NCBI RefSeq assembly: GCF_963259705.1
Contig: NC_081848.1
Coordinates: 56,788,895-56,852,894, forward strand
From: Myotis daubentonii
Taxonomy: Eukaryota > Chordata > Mammalia > Chiroptera > Vespertilionidae
Direction of reading: 5' to 3'
Length of the DNA: 64,000 nt
Shown: positions 32,063 to 42,559 of the stretch, one piece after another
Layout: each line of letters opens with the position of its first letter
Position numbering within the stretch: the stretch's first letter is position 1
Program-made: the position numbers and the translations under genes
The notes under the pieces: generated by a model
What the model saw: the letters and a program-made list of their open reading frames with translations, nothing else
The model's database searches: none
What the model was told of the DNA's origin: nothing

Positions 32063-32265
32063 AAGTGGTTCTCAAACTTCTGGCCCTTTAAATATAGTTC
32101 CTCATGTTGTGACCCAACCATAAAATTATTTTTGTTGCTACTTCACAACTGTAATGTTGTGAATCATAATGTAAATATCTGATATGCAGGATGGTCTTAG
32201 GCGACCCCTGTAAAAGGGTTGTTTGACCCCCAAAGGGGTTGCGACCCACAGGTTGAGAACCGCTG
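32063..32265 (-). mobile_element. SPIN-type hAT MITE, copy 1 (internally deleted, 203 bp)
   Basis: Ends aagtggttctcaaac and gttgagaaccgctg form the hAT/SPIN terminal inverted repeats, the first base having changed from C to A. A perfect 8-bp target duplication ctctagga flanks it (32055-32062 and 32266-32273). The interior matches copy 2 in reverse (cataaaattatttttgttgc, gatatctgatatgcaggat-type text) but lacks about 100 bp. SPIN elements are non-autonomous hAT transposons known to have entered bats and several other tetrapods by horizontal transfer. Confidence 0.92.
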
Positions 32266-32273
32266 CTCTAGGA

Positions 32274-32459
32274 CTTTATGGGTGATCTTGTCCAGTCCTC
32301 TGGCTTTACCATCCATCTCTAAGCTGATGACTCCCCAGTTAATGTCTGTGGTTCCAATTGTGCACCTGTGCTCCAGACTCACACTCACCTGAAGTCTAAC
32401 AGGAAGTTTGGCCTCGGGGTGCCTCTCCGACCTCTTCTCCTCCCATTCTCCCCTTTAGG
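32274..32459. other. Short unique interval between SPIN copy 1 and the L2
   Basis: No defined feature. The sequence ccatctctaagctgatgact may be decayed L2. Confidence 0.3.
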
Positions 32460-33200
32460 CTAAGACCTCACCTGTTCTTCGAACCTGCCAGTGCAGTCCC
32501 ACCTCCAGGTTCTTGCACCTACTGTTCTCTCTGCCTGGAAAGTGGTTCCTCCAGGATTCACATGGCTGTCTCACTCTTCATCCAGGGCCCGTCCTCTGCA
32601 AGATCCACTCTGACCACGTCATCTAAGCCAGCCCCTCTGCAGGACCCCCCCTCCTGCTATGCCCTTACCTGGCCTTTAAAATATTTTTTGGCCATAGCAC
32701 TTATCTTGCCTGAAATGACATTGCATGCTTATTTATTTACATACTTGTCTCTTTGTTGCAATCCCCGAGATGTCAAATCTACAAAGTCAAAAGTATTGTC
32801 ATGTTCATAGCTATAGCACCAGCGCCTAGAACAGCGGTTCTTAATCTGTGGGTTGCGACCCCTTTGGGGGTCGAACGACCCTTTCACAGGGGTCACCTAA
32901 GACCATGGGAAAACACATATATAATTACATATTGTTTTTGTGATTAATCACTATGCTTTAATTATGTTCAATTTGTAACAATGAAAATACATCCTGCATA
33001 TCAGATATTTACATTACGATTCATAACAGTAGTAAAAATACAGTTATGAAGTAGCAACGAAAATAATTTTATGGTTGGGGGTCACCACAACATGAGAAAC
33101 TGTATTAAAGAGTCGCGGCATTAGGAAGGTTGAGAACCACTGGCCTAGAACCTGGCTGCAGGTAGCTGGGCCCAAAGAATATTTGTTAGAGATTGAAGGA
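32460..33200 (+). repeat. L2 LINE 3' region split by SPIN copy 2
   Basis: The forward L2 3' part runs from cttgcacctactgttctctc and 'catagcacttatcttgcctg' to 'atagctatagcaccagcgcc' at 32831. It continues after the SPIN with 'gcctagaacctggctgcagg' and 'aaagaatatttgttagagat' at 33143-33200. The duplicated 8 bp are L2 sequence (the consensus 'agcgcctagaa'), so the SPIN entered a pre-existing L2. Confidence 0.8.
32832..33142 (+). mobile_element. SPIN-type hAT MITE, copy 2 (311 bp, near complete)
   Basis: Ends cagcggttcttaatctgtgg and ggttgagaaccactg are imperfect inverted repeats. The perfect 8-bp target duplication gcctagaa lies at 32824-32831 and 33143-33150. The interior includes 'ttgcgacccctttgggggtc', 'gtgattaatcactatgcttt' and 'catcctgcatatcagatatt', as in SPIN MITEs. 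It carries no transposase and needed one supplied in trans. Opposite orientation to copy 1, 566 bp away. Confidence 0.95.
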
Positions 33201-35519
33201 AAGAATAATATGAGAGGTAGGTATCATTTCCACAGTTTTATAGGAGGGGAAGCAGAAGCTGAGACACTGTACCCCATACCACAGGTTTTTCTTCTTCCCT
33301 CAGACAAGGTGTAATAGTTTTAATCAAGATCACTACATGAAAACAATGCATTGAGTTATTTCGATAATTATTTATAACTTATAAGAAGGATAGATCTTTC
33401 TTGCTGTCCAGATAGCAAAAGTCAGCGTGTGTATTTCAGAGCGAGTATGATAATGTATTATGACTATAATTTACCACATGTATGACTGACCTGCTTTTCC
33501 CCTAAAACACATGCTTTTCTGACTTCACACATACTGTGCATACTATAACTTGTCACCCATAATCCTTTGTCAGTTACACTCTTTATGACTCTTTATCTAG
33601 GAATCTGAATATCCAATGCATCCAAAGAGAATTATTCTTAACAATAATTATCTATTTAAGGAACCCCTCATCACTGTCCTCACTGAACTATGTTGTCATA
33701 GTGCCTGGTACGGGGTGATGGGTGAGCCGCAGCCGACTGGACAGGTGTGGGGCACCACAGCGCGTCCTCAGATAACACACAGTCGGGAGATCTCAGTCAT
33801 TTGTGTGCTTTGGCAGAAGCTGGCTGTTTTGAACTTTTATGTTTCAATTATGCAAATATATTGTACATATCCATGTCTTAATCGCACAGTAGCAAGAAAC
33901 GCCAAGAGAATCCAACCAGAAGCTGTTGAGCTGGATCAGTTCCTTTTTATTTTTTAAAATCATCTCTTGATTTTAAGAAGCCCAGTCCCTGGAAATATCA
34001 GCTATCCAAGGCAGTTCAGAATATGGACATTCAGGATACATAACCTTTCCCCCTCCTTGTTCCCCAACTGTTTAGCCTCCCTGGCAGTTGGGTGCCCATC
34101 AGATCACTCAATTGCCCTGCGAGGCTTCTTCTTCTCTCTGCTGTTGATGCCTGTCCCTGTTCCTTTATCAGCACCTCGCCCTCTTCCTGATTGGCAGTCA
34201 TTCAGGCACACAAAGACCGACTAATTATATCTGTCCTTCCTGGTTGGATGCTCCTGTCTCACCCAGCCTTAGGATCAGGACCAGGACCTGGCTATCCCCC
34301 TGTGTAGCCACATTGAAAATGACAGTTTCTTATATTTCTATGTTCCTTCCAAATTTCAGCCCAAGGCTGGCCACCTGGAGCCACTCAGTGAAGACTCATT
34401 TGCCCACATTCTTGGTTTGTGGTGGCCAATTGTTCCTCCACGACTCCCTCGGACATGATGAGTCGTGGTTCCACACATTCTGGTAATGGCTCTTTTGTGA
34501 AGTTATGGCTGGAAGTCTCCAAAGGAGTGCTGTTTCCCTGCTGCAGTCGCTCAAAACCAGACACGTCTAAATTTATCCCAGAGGAGGGCTGGGCACAGTC
34601 TGGGAAGTGAGAGGCCACCCATCGAGAAAGGAGGCAACTTGAGACACTCCCTTCCCTCCGTTCCAGCAGAATTCTTCTGGGTTGTTCTTTTCCTAGTGCT
34701 TGAATTTCAGTAACTACCTCCTCCTTCCCAAGCTCAGCTCTTGCTCTGCAGCAGTCTAAATTTACTGTCTTCTGAGCCTCTCCTTTCTATTACATTAGAT
34801 ATTAGAAATATCCATCAGCCTGGCTGTTTGGGGGGTACACTTTATAGTCTCTGTGCATGAACCGCCGAATGCTACAACTTGGATGGACCTGAATTTATCT
34901 ACAGAATTGCTCGAAAGCTTCATGCTTTCACCTGTGCAGGTGTTCCGGTCCTATCACACTACCTAATAAACTACTAAACGCTCTTGGAAGGTCTCAAAAA
35001 AGGAATCCCATGTCATTCTCTTTTGCCATCCCTATAGCTATTTATTCTTATCCTCTGGTGGTGATGATGGTGGGGCAGTGTTTACGATCATTTTATTAGC
35101 CTTTCCTCACAAGATTCATTTTTATTAAAAACACAAATATCACTATAAATATCTTGGTGGGGAAGTTGGAGGGATTTCTGGAGAGTTTAGACAAAAGGAT
35201 GAACTATATCAAGGTTTGACCTGTTGCTGAAATGCATGACTACGCTATAGGCGTGGACATTTTTTCTCACAGGTAGCCTTGTTCTCACAGGTAGCTACAA
35301 GCTTGCTGGTTTAAAGGCAGACAGGTCTTGGGGAAATGGCAAGTTTATAGAGATTATTTTAAGAAAAATCTTGTGTTTAGAAAAGTCACATTTTCTGCTC
35401 AACATTTTTCCTAGTTGTACATTTCTGGTTGTGTGGGCCAATGCATTCCCTTGTTTTTCAAGCTAACATACAATGGGTTTCTTTTACTTGCTGTCCAAAG
35501 CATCCGAATCAGTGAATAG
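33201..35519. other. Mostly unique sequence, no gene recognised
   Basis: A decayed reverse MIR may lie at 33205-33290 (gagaggtaggtatcatttcc, ggggaagcagaagctgagac). The stretch 33590-33960 is AT-rich and repeat-free (aattattcttaacaataatt, aattatgcaaatatattgta) and could be a conserved element. Frames of 113 and 85 codons on the plus strand lack domains. Confidence 0.4.
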
Positions 35520-35735
35520 AGGTAACATGTGCACAGCATTTAGTAGTTTACAAAGCACCTTCACATTGATGATCACGTTCAGATTTTATGCAAACCCTGA
35601 CCGGGGTACTTAAATTCCCCAGAATGGAAGAGAAGCTTGAAGCTCCGAGGGGTCAGGAGACTTATCCAATGCCATACTGCTAGTGGGTGGTAGAGCAGGA
35701 TTATAATCCAGATCCTTTCATTCCTGTTTTGAGCT
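35520..35735 (-). repeat. MIR SINE relic
   Basis: Reverse MIR in consensus order: cagcatttagtagtttacaa, 'agcttgaagctccgaggggt', 'atgccatactgctagtggg' and 'gagcaggattataatccaga'. Confidence 0.7.
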
Positions 35736-35779
35736 TCTTCTACAATCTCACCTGTCTCTCAAAGAAGTAGGTTTGTCCA

Positions 35780-36020
35780 TCTACCTATCCATCCATCCAT
35801 CCAAAACTATTTATTGAGGACCTCCTATATACTAGATGTTGTATCTGGAACTCCCAGGTTGACTGGGAAGGCAGTAAGTGAGTGGATAATTGTAGTGAAG
35901 TGTGACAAGTGCCCAGGCATTAGCATTGGATCTCTGGAAAAACAAATGAGGGATACCCGACCTGCGGCAGTCATCAGGGAAAACTTCCTGGAGGAAGTGA
36001 TGCGAAAGCTGAGTTTTGGA
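35780..36020 (-). repeat. L2 LINE relic with (ATCC)n start
   Basis: An ATCC tetranucleotide run leads into aactatttattgaggacctc, 'ctatatactagatgttgtat' and later 'aaaacttcctggaggaagtg', the reverse L2 3' end. Confidence 0.65.
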
Positions 36021-36404
36021 TGTGCATGCATATTTAACAAGCATTTATTTCCCTAGGTGGTATGGGTTTCCTATGCACCACTTGTCTGCCTACCCCTTAT
36101 ATCACTCTTAGCTGAGCTCAGTTGTTAAGAAAGTAGTGGGGTGGAGCTAGTTTAAGAAGGAAGAGCATTCCCAAATTGGAGACTGAGTGATAAGGCGGCT
36201 TAGACAAGGCTGTGAACACCTAGGGTGGGGAAAATGCCCCCGACAAAAAGCAGAAGACCTGGTTTGAGCCCTGGGCAAGCTCTTTTTTCTAGGCTTTTTC
36301 ATCATATGAAGGGGTTGGATCTTTAAAAAGTTTATAAGTGCTGATTGAACCGTCCCAAGCAGGCACCAGGAACAGAGCAAAGGGGAATGTCGTCAGGGGG
36401 CTTA
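36021..36404. other. Unique sequence, nothing recognised
   Basis: No defined feature. A purine-rich region with no repeat signature that I can name. Confidence 0.35.
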
Positions 36405-36705
36405 GATGGTGCTGCCCATACTTTCTTCTTGCCTCATGTCTTTGCACCAGCTCTTCCCTCTACCTGGGAAACCTGGCCCACCTTGTCCTTCCATTAACCT
36501 CTGTCTTATCTCCTGCTCTGTCTGTCTCTCGCCAGGCAGATGTAGGGACTCTTCTCAGCTCCCAGAGAGCCCTGGATTATGAACGTTTTTCCCACTCATT
36601 GTGTTTGGATATTTGCATGTCTGACTTTCCACTTGGCCTTGGGCTCCTGAGGAGAGGGACTGTAACCTCTGACCTTCACGTTCCTATATGTGAATGAATG
36701 AATGA
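36405..36705 (+). repeat. L2 LINE 3' region
   Basis: Forward L2: gtctttgcaccagctcttcc, 'ctctacctgggaaacctgg', 'ctcctgaggagagggactgt' and 'tatgtgaatgaatgaatg'. Confidence 0.65.
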
Positions 36706-37984
36706 TGGGGATTGTGGACTTGGTTTGATCATAGGTCTTGGGAGTTGGAAGAAGTTTCCAAAAATGATGTAGGTATTGAGAATAAAATACTTGCATGTCC
36801 ATTATCCAGACAAGACTCAAGGCTCTGAGAGGTTAAAAGACTAACTGGGAGGAACAAGCCAGGTCTGCTTATCAGGGCATTGGATCCACCAGGACTGCCA
36901 GGATTTCAGTTTTATTTCATTCTTTGGGGGAAAACAGAAGAGTCATTTTCGCTGGGGTAGGTTGAAGAAGACGGGAGTTGAGGTGTAACAGCTTGAGAAG
37001 AGAAGAGTGATATGAAGTGTGTGAAGGTTTGTTTGGGTAACAGCCGTATGAATAGATTAAGATGGTGAGGCTGGGAGGAGGCAGGTGGAAGACCAGAAGA
37101 GACGGCATTTGATGAGGCGGAGCTGTCTGGGGCCTGAACAAACAGCGCATCTCTGGGGAGAGAGGAGGGCCTCGTGGAACGTGCGTAGGAGACAAGCTCC
37201 ATGCGCAGTGAAGTGATGCATACCGCAAGCACATTTCTCTCCCCCTACCCGGGCTATCACAGCCCATGTCGTTTATCTTTCGTCTTCCAGGTTGTAATGG
37301 ACTCTGTTTCAGGCCATCCGAAAACAGGCTGGGCTTTCGGGGGAGCCTGCTTCACTTTCACATCCACTCTTCATGGCTGTGGGACATTGTTTCCGCCGTC
37401 TTTGTTTCTCTCCCCCTGAGTTTATTCGTTGGCAACGTGCCTCTGGCTCAGTGGGGCCCCTGACACATCCTCTCATGCTGCAGCTTGTCAAAACCGAGGA
37501 GAGGCACCTTATCAGTCCCCGGGCAGACGCAGGACGGCGGTGCCCTGTGCGCGCACTGAATCGCTGATAGAGCCACTCGCCACGCATGGAATCAGGCGCA
37601 CCTCTAATGAGGAGCACTGCCGCCCTGTTTGCTATGAGGGGGCTGGTTGTGATGAAGCATCTCCTTGCGGTTGGCTTTGGGAACGGCAGATGGAGAGCTG
37701 GGTGGAGGTGGGGCAGGGCACTCACCAGCAGAGCAGAGCCTCCCTTTTGTGAAGCCCGGCTTTGTCTGCCAGGGCCTCCAGGTGTCCAGCCCAGGACAGG
37801 TCTGACGCCGCTTCTGATGCTAAACTCAGCTTTGGCATCACTTGCTCCAGGAAGTTTTCCCCGATGACTGTGGTTTTCTGCTCTGAAATAATCGATGATC
37901 AACACACAATCCCAGAAGCTGCCAAGGGGGCTCTGCCTTCCGTGCATCGGCATCCAGAAGGCAGGGCGTCGGCCAGACCAGCCT
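36706..37984. other. Unique GC-rich sequence with long chance frames
   Basis: A 261-codon minus frame (37309-38094) and shorter plus frames cross this block. The minus frame runs through the L2 and MIR pieces at 37985-38145 and has no recognisable domain, so I do not call it a gene. CpG is moderately retained at 37400-37600 (acgcaggacggcggtgccct), so a weak regulatory or exon role is possible. Confidence 0.4.
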
Positions 37985-38145
37985 CCGAGCTCCTTGAGGG
38001 CAGGGCCTTTGTTGTGTTTTTCTGGTTCCCCAGCCCCAGTGCCGGGCACATGTCTGTGGAGCCCCATGGGCCTGAGTTCCAGCCCTGGCGTCACCCCTCA
38101 TTAACTGTGTGATCTTGAGCAAATGACTCAATCTCTCTTGAATCC
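37985..38145 (+). repeat. L2 3' fragment followed by MIR fragment
   Basis: Forward L2 piece: gagctccttgagggcagggc, 'ccagtgccgggcacatgtct'. It is joined to a forward MIR piece: 'gagttccagccctggcgtca', 'aactgtgtgatcttgagcaa', 'atgactcaatctctcttgaa'. Confidence 0.7.
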
Positions 38146-39000
38146 CTGCCCCAGTGTGTGCAGGGCTGGGGCCTGGGTGAGGGGGGCAGGGACATTTCTT
38201 GGAGATGCTGCTGCCCAAGTTGAGTCTTGAAGCGGCAGGGGGCAGGGCTGTCTGGAGCACTGCTTGTGGGCAAGCGAGGTCTGCATCTGGGAATTTGCAG
38301 TGTGGTTCAAGGTCAGACAGGTAGATGGAGCAGAGCAGGGAGCAAGGGCACTGACGCCCTGACGACTGGGTGGCAAAGCCAAGGGGAGAGACCTTCTTAG
38401 AGAGTAAGACCTGTTATTTGGGAGGAAGAGAGACATGTCGTTGGGATGGGATTCTGGGAAGCCATGACAGCGGTTGGTGAAATTCCAAGTGAAATTTGGA
38501 AGAAATTCATGCCCGTACCTCACACTTGATTCACATGCTGAATGTGAATCAATCACAGAAAATGTCTATCTTCTCTCCATTTGTCTGTTCTGTCCTGAGG
38601 CAAACTCCCAGGCGGTTGCTATGGAGGAGAGGGCAGGGATGGGAGGACCAGAGAGGGTGACCACTGCCTTAGACCACCTGGATGCCTACTGGGCGTGGCC
38701 GCCTCCACCTCCCTGACCCTCTCCCCCAGCACCCTGCTCATCCTGCTGACTGGAGCCCCATATATGTTTCCCAGAGATTATTTTCTGTCTCACTTCAGAG
38801 GGTCTGCTTGGCTGGCACTCCACTGAGCCCCTGGCATCCTCCTTACTGCTTTGTCATCTGCACACAGAATCCAGTACAGTAGTTCTGGGCTCACCTGCCT
38901 TTCCCAGGAAGTACCTCTTAACTTCCACCAGCACCAAGAATTTAACAAGCTCTTCTGAACCACCAACAGGCCATTTTGAAAAACAGTTTCACTAATAACT
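38146..39000. other. Unique sequence, nothing recognised
   Basis: A 142-codon minus frame (38128-38556) has no domain. There is a short inverted pair near 38528-38552 (ttgattcacatgctg / aatgtgaatcaatca). No repeat identified. Confidence 0.4.
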
Positions 39001-39320
39001 TGGATATGCTGTAGTGCCTATAATTATAGACACACAAGAAGTTATATAATTAATATCGGGTATTACAGTGGCAGAAGGGATAAATAGTGCCACTGCAGTT
39101 TTTACCTTTTAGGCTCTTCCACAAAACATCCCTTTTGTCTAATCCTCCTCACCCCCTGGTGGTTGAATTAGTTGCAATTAACCATGTAAGTGGAGTCTTT
39201 TTATGCAAACAAACAAAACTGATAAATAATAGAGTACATCATCTCTCCACTCTGGCGACAATCTATTTGGCCTTAATGAGATTTGAGCACAGCGTGGCAA
39301 TGTTGCTGTCTGTCAGGCTT
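39001..39320. promoter_or_regulatory. Possible conserved non-coding element
   Basis: Repeat-free text dense in factor-like motifs: ttttatgcaaacaaacaaaa (forkhead-like and octamer-like), ttagttgcaattaaccatg, ttggccttaatgagatttga. The clustering looks enhancer-like. Inference only. Confidence 0.25.
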
Positions 39321-39530
39321 GTGACAGTAGGGTTCTCTCCAGACTGGCTTTCCTTAGGCTGCTGCTGTCCCCTTGCATTAGATATATCACCCGTGGCTCT
39401 GAAGGTCTGGAAGGCACCACCGAGAAATTGCACCTGCCCAGGAAAAGCACGGCATGTTTGAGCTATCTGTGGACTTTCCAAGCTCTGTGATCTACTGGGC
39501 CGCTTGGAAGCAGAGGAGGCATGTGTGTGT

Positions 39531-39613
39531 GCAGCAGTTATCCTCCGAGACACCCTCTGTGTGTGTGTGCAGCAGTTATCCTCCGAGACACCCTCTGTGT
39601 GTGTGTGCAGCAG
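39531..39613 (+). repeat. 38-bp minisatellite
   Basis: Two perfect tandem copies (39531-39568 and 39569-39606) of a unit starting gcagcagttatcctccgaga and ending in a TG run, plus a partial third copy (gcagcag). The repeat embeds a TG microsatellite, which probably seeded the duplication by slippage. Confidence 0.97.
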
Positions 39614-40049
39614 CCCACTCAGAAGTGGCAGGGCCTTCAATTTCATGGCAAAGCGTTGGTAGTCAATGCGCTCTGCGCGTATGAACCCCGTGGCCGATGT
39701 GCTCACTGAACGAGAGGCGGAAGCAGTTGGAGTGGATTTTCTGCATAAATTATAATTACAAATCTGATCGCGTCTCTTGTCCAAGCTCCTTAGCTGGGCA
39801 GAGAGCTCCTAGATCACAGTGACCAAGCACCCTGCTTTGCCCAGGATTGAGGGGGTTCCTGGGATATGGGACTTTCAGTGCTAAAGCCAGAAAGTCAGGG
39901 CAAAAGGAGCTGAGTAGTCTCCCTAAAACCATGAGGTAGGGCTGCCCCCTCCCCCCTCACAGACACACATTCCTTCTTCTTCCCTGTCTCTTATCTTCAA
40001 CAATAAGCTCTTGTGATTCTGAACGGGTTGTAATAGTTCCCTGTTGTTT
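39614..40049. other. Unique sequence, nothing recognised
   Basis: CpG-containing text at 39650-39720 (gcgctctgcgcgtatgaacc), but no exon can be supported. The 173-codon minus frame (39263-39784) runs through the minisatellite and is not a gene. Confidence 0.4.
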
Positions 40050-40440
40050 CTTGCCTCTTTGCTTCTACCTCTGCTCTCTCAGCTGCAGCAGACCACCCCC
40101 CCCCCCCCCGCCCCCCTGGCTCTCCTATCTTTGTCTAACTGATTCTCCCCATCCTTTAAGGCTCATTGAGGCATCATCTCATCTGGGAAGCCTTTGCTGA
40201 CCCCCTCAAGTTTCTCTACTCTGTGCTGACCCCCATTGTCACAGTCATTACTTTATTCCATTATTGCCTATATCCTCACTGGACGGGGAGCTTTGTGAAG
40301 TCCTGAATATGACTTACTAGATTTTGTCTTCCTAACACCTAGCATAATGACTGGACAGAGGCATCCATTAAATGAAGTATTTAATTCAAAGATTTATTTA
40401 ACTGTTTACATATTTAAGTGAATGAATGAAAGGTAGATGG
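40050..40440 (+). repeat. L2 LINE 3' region
   Basis: Forward L2: aaggctcattgaggcatcat, 'gggaagcctttgctgacccc', 'ggacggggagctttgtgaag', 'aacacctagcataatgactg' and 'agtgaatgaatg'. A poly-C run at 40097-40115 lies in its 5' part. Confidence 0.75.
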
Positions 40441-41214
40441 TAAAATAAGGTCCAAGTGTTGGTGAACTTTCAAAAGCTGTGTGCCTGTGTCCTACTGACC
40501 AGCATGCAGAGCAGTTCATGAAAGATGGGGAGGCCCTGGATTGCTGCAGGGAGGGGTGGCTCATGGCGACCCAACTTCCTGCCCAGGGAACAGGGGGCTG
40601 GAAGTGAGGAGGGGATATGGGATGGGGGTGGGACAGGCTGGGGCTCTGAAGCAAGCTGGTGTCCTGGGGTGTGGGGTGGGGAGAGGGACAGGACAACCTG
40701 GGTAAGTAAACCAAATGCAGGCTCATTGGTCATTTGACTCTTTGGTTCCAAAAGACGTTCTTAACTAAGATGCCTACGCAAATGGGGTTGGGGGAGAGAG
40801 AGGGGGTGTGAGAAGGTGACCAGGACACAAAACTGGTAGGGTTCCTTTTAGAGAGGCCCAGCCTGGGCTTCTGCAGGCAGGGAGGAGCTGAGACACTGAG
40901 AAAGACCTGGGAGAATCAAGGCTGCTATGGGCAAGGTGTCCTGCGTCAGCCAGCTGGGTGCTGGCCAGGACTCGTCCACAGGCTGCTAGGTGGGCCTGTC
41001 ACCGACCTGGCCCCCAGGCGGGCGCGCTGCGGGAAAGAGAAGTCCCCTGGGCTTCCACGGAGGGGAGGGGTGGCGGGGGCTGCTTTGTGCACTGGAATCT
41101 CTGTCTGCAGGATGAATATTTCAGAAAGGCAGCTGGGATAGGCAGTGCCTTTTTAATGTAAGCTGAGCAGAGCCTGAGCGGGGAGGGCGAGTGGAGTAAT
41201 GTGCTCGCGACACC
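40441..41214. other. Unique GC-rich sequence, no gene recognised
   Basis: G-rich text (gggatggggtgggacaggct-type) at 40600-40680. There is moderate CpG content around 40990-41040 and 41180-41250, upstream of the weak exon candidate. Confidence 0.4.
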
Positions 41215-41241
41215 ATGTTTTCCGTGTACAATGGGACGGAG
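41215..41241 (+). other. Very weak candidate coding first-exon end (9 codons plus donor)
   Basis: An ATG in a fair Kozak setting (cgacaccATG) opens MFSVYNGTE and meets GAG|GTGAGC, a good splice donor in phase 0. Without splicing the frame stops 18 codons later. The surrounding DNA is mildly CpG-rich and repeat-free. I do not recognise the peptide. The short length makes chance a likely explanation. Confidence 0.12.
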
Positions 41242-41564
41242 GTGAGCGCAGGAGACGGCTTGGTTATACAATGCCTTTCCTCCGGCCCATACTGAATGGG
41301 AGCCCGGGATTGTTGCCAGTGACTTCGACAGCAGCACAGGGTGAGGCGATTGTGCCGACCTTGAGGAATTGGAACTCCTGGGGGAGTCTAGCAGCGTCTG
41401 CCGTTCATGAAGCAGCTCACTCCGGCCAGAGACTGGCCTGTGCTTCCCTAATATTAACAACTTTACTCAGGACAAGTCCCTTTCTCTCCTGGTCACAGAA
41501 GTCCAATCTAATAACTCCCAGGCACTTAGCAGGATACCTGCCACCCCATCCCAACAATAGTAGC

Positions 41565-41805
41565 TAACGTTAGATGAGGTTTGCTCTGTGCCAGGCACTG
41601 TTCCAGGTGCTTTTACAGGTATTACACATTTAATCCTTATAACCACCTACATTAGGGGCTTTATTATCAGCCCCATTTTACAGATAAAAAAAACTGAAGC
41701 ACAGAGAGGTTAAGGAGCTTGCCCAAGGCCACACAGCTAGTAAGTGACAGAAGCCAGAATTTGAACCTAGGTAGTCTGACTCCAAAGTTTGATTGTTTAA
41801 TCAAT
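41565..41805 (-). repeat. Full-length MIR SINE, well preserved
   Basis: The best-preserved MIR in the window, in reverse: gtgccaggcactgttccagg, 'atttaatccttataaccacc', 'cagccccattttacagataa', 'gcccaaggccacacagctag', 'gaatttgaacctaggtagtc' and 'tgactccaaag'. Confidence 0.92.
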
Positions 41806-42039
41806 TAGGATACCACCTCATATATAGCAAACACTCAGTAACTGTTTATCTGTTGCTACTGTTACTACCCCCAAAGAGACACCATTTGTGAGGGCAGACC
41901 TGGGATTGAACACACAATGCTTGTCCCTAAAATATCTGCATCGAACTTCTATATTAGGCTGAGAGAGGAGTTTGTGGGTTTTTCTCATTAACTGAGTGTT
42001 AGTTGGAAAACTCAGTTGCCTTCAACCCTGTGACAGACC
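41806..42039. other. Unique sequence, nothing recognised
   Basis: The opening aaacactcagtaactgttta may be the remaining MIR/L2 edge. Otherwise no feature. Confidence 0.35.
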
Positions 42040-42390
42040 TGTCCTGAGGTCACTAGTATCTGTGCTCTGTCTTCCTGGACTCTCAGCCTCACTGCATGTC
42101 CTGTTGCTTTTGCCGTGAAGTGTGGCCACGTCAATGAATTCTAACCAACAGAATATGAACAGAAGAGGTGTGTGCCTCTTTCAGGCTTGCCCCATCCCCA
42201 GCCCTCCCATCCATGATCCCAGAGGACTTGAAGGAGGATCACAGGTGAAAGGGGCCTGCAAGCCTAATTGACTACATGGGGCACCCCCTCAACGGCCCCC
42301 CTGCTGGACTCTGATGCAAGCAAAAGACCATCTTTACCAGGTTAAGTCACTGAGCTATTAGCATTGTTATAATAGTCAGCTCCCTCCACC
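42040..42390 (+). mobile_element. Degraded LTR-like relic (ERVL/MaLR-like)
   Basis: Strings ggccacgtcaatgaattcta, 'accaacagaatatgaacaga', 'ggtgtgtgcctctttcaggc' and 'gttaagtcactgagctatta' follow the order of a common MaLR-like mammalian LTR ('...ttctggccaatgggatatgagc...gccacttccaggc...'). No internal region. Subfamily uncertain. Confidence 0.45.
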
Positions 42391-42559
42391 CCCAGTAATA
42401 TAGAGCATTTTAAAAAGCCTTGAGAAGTACCTTAGTCTGCTTCTTTACCACAGTAAGTGGACGCGGAGAGAGTGAAGTTTGGAAACAGCAGAGTGCCTGC
42501 TGCATCTGTGCTCAATAAATGTGAGAAGGTGTATCCTTTTAATGAGAGGGCAGTTGTCC

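Noticed and set aside
37309..38094. 261-codon minus-strand frame
   Set aside because: It runs through L2 and MIR pieces at its 5' end, has no recognisable domain, and conflicts with several plus-strand frames in the same DNA.
39521..39613. Possible CRISPR-like repeat array
   Set aside because: The units are contiguous 38-bp tandem copies with no unique spacers, in a vertebrate genome; it is a minisatellite.
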